From the NCBI RefSeq assembly GCF_964199755.1, contig NC_133897.1, forward strand, positions 19,954,492-20,018,491: a stretch of 64,000 nucleotides of DNA, given 5' to 3'. Of this stretch, positions 63,561 to 64,000 are shown piece by piece. The translations under genes were made by a program, and so were the position numbers. Under the pieces are notes generated by a model. The model ran no database searches. It saw only the letters and a program-made list of their open reading frames with translations, and had not been told where the DNA came from. Within the stretch, counting starts at the first letter, position 1. The number at the start of each line of letters is the position of its first letter. Source of the stretch: Larus michahellis (taxonomy: Eukaryota; Chordata; Aves; Charadriiformes; Laridae).

Positions 63561-64000
63561 AGCATTAAACTAACATTTAAACCTGTTGAACTACCATGCC
63601 TATTTTTCTCCTTAGCTTTCCTCAGCCTCCCTTTCCACTCCCTTAACCTTCACTTCATTGTCACCAGTTGCAAGGCAGCCAGGTTGCTTTCCTAGAGACA
63701 GGAGACCATGCAACAGTTCCACTGTCCCCAGCTCTCCTGTCGTACTGGCCATTAGCACACAAACGGGGATAAGAGTAAACTGCTGCTCTCACTCCCTGCA
63801 AACCAACTGTCTGAAGCACTGGTGGTTGAGAGCTGAGCAAAGGGGTAGGGGGCACACATCACACGTAACAGTTACTGCTTAATATCCACATCTCCTGTGC
63901 TGCAAATGCTCCCTGGGCAGCACCAAACCCCTGCTTTTGGCAGGTGGACAGCAGGGATCATCTCATGTCATGGCAGTGCTCTGAAACACCCCAACATCAG

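Larger units (their letters stand above)
60314..64000 (-). other. KIAA1217: KIAA1217 intron with LINE insertions
   Basis: This is the downstream end of a further KIAA1217 intron. It contains the young CR1 (61700-62733) and an ancient CR1/L3-like remnant (about 63070-63560), both antisense to + and therefore in the sense of KIAA1217 transcription. No coding exon of KIAA1217 was recognised in it; the upstream exons lie beyond the window. Confidence 0.7.

Overview
The window is vertebrate nuclear DNA, almost certainly from a bird. It has GT-AG spliced genes with long AT-rich introns, and the recognisable dispersed repeats are all CR1/L3-type LINEs. One is a young CR1 copy ending in the octamer tail (ATTCTATG)n typical of birds and other reptiles. 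No Alu/B1-type SINEs, L1 elements, or prokaryotic features were seen. The species cannot be named from this alone.

Layout. From 4.4 to 46.5 kb on the + strand lies most of ARHGAP21, a large Rho GTPase-activating protein. Twenty coding exons were placed, from the last strand of the PDZ domain to the stop codon at 45706. They join in frame without a phase conflict and give about 1,846 codons. The promoter, first exons and most of the PDZ domain lie upstream of position 1. From 60.3 kb down to about 52.1 kb, on the - strand, lies the 3' part of KIAA1217 (sickle tail, SKT), with four or five coding exons and the 3' UTR. The two genes converge tail to tail with about 5.5 kb of GC-richer intergenic DNA between them. 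As I recall, human 10p12 has the same neighbours in the same convergent arrangement.

Gene architecture. ARHGAP21 here has one 55-nt PDZ exon, a 30-nt exon, a 1.95-kb exon for the disordered linker, a 13-kb intron, then a compact run (29.6-39.1 kb) encoding the PH/Arf-binding and RhoGAP domains. A 32-nt exon and a 1.73-kb terminal exon follow. KIAA1217 here has a 1.69-kb exon with acidic coiled-coil and Lys-Phe-rich segments, then a 123-nt exon and the terminal exon.

Repeats. A 5'-truncated CR1 (61.7-62.7 kb, -) keeps an open 319-codon reverse-transcriptase end and lies next to a much older CR1/L3 remnant. Older CR1 pieces sit at 5.0, 25.4-26.3, 31.0 and 48.8 kb.

Most interesting points. (1) A candidate alternative terminal exon of ARHGAP21 at 39761, exactly in phase with the exon ending at 39093. 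It encodes a 47-residue cysteine-rich tail and would replace the whole 590-residue C-terminal region. (2) A phase-0, 40-codon candidate exon of KIAA1217 at 60194-60313. (3) An acceptor at 35014 with a perfect TACTAAC branch sequence only about 10 nt from the AG and no pyrimidine tract between. (4) An unidentified GC-rich island at 41.5-43.1 kb with consecutive long antisense ORFs.
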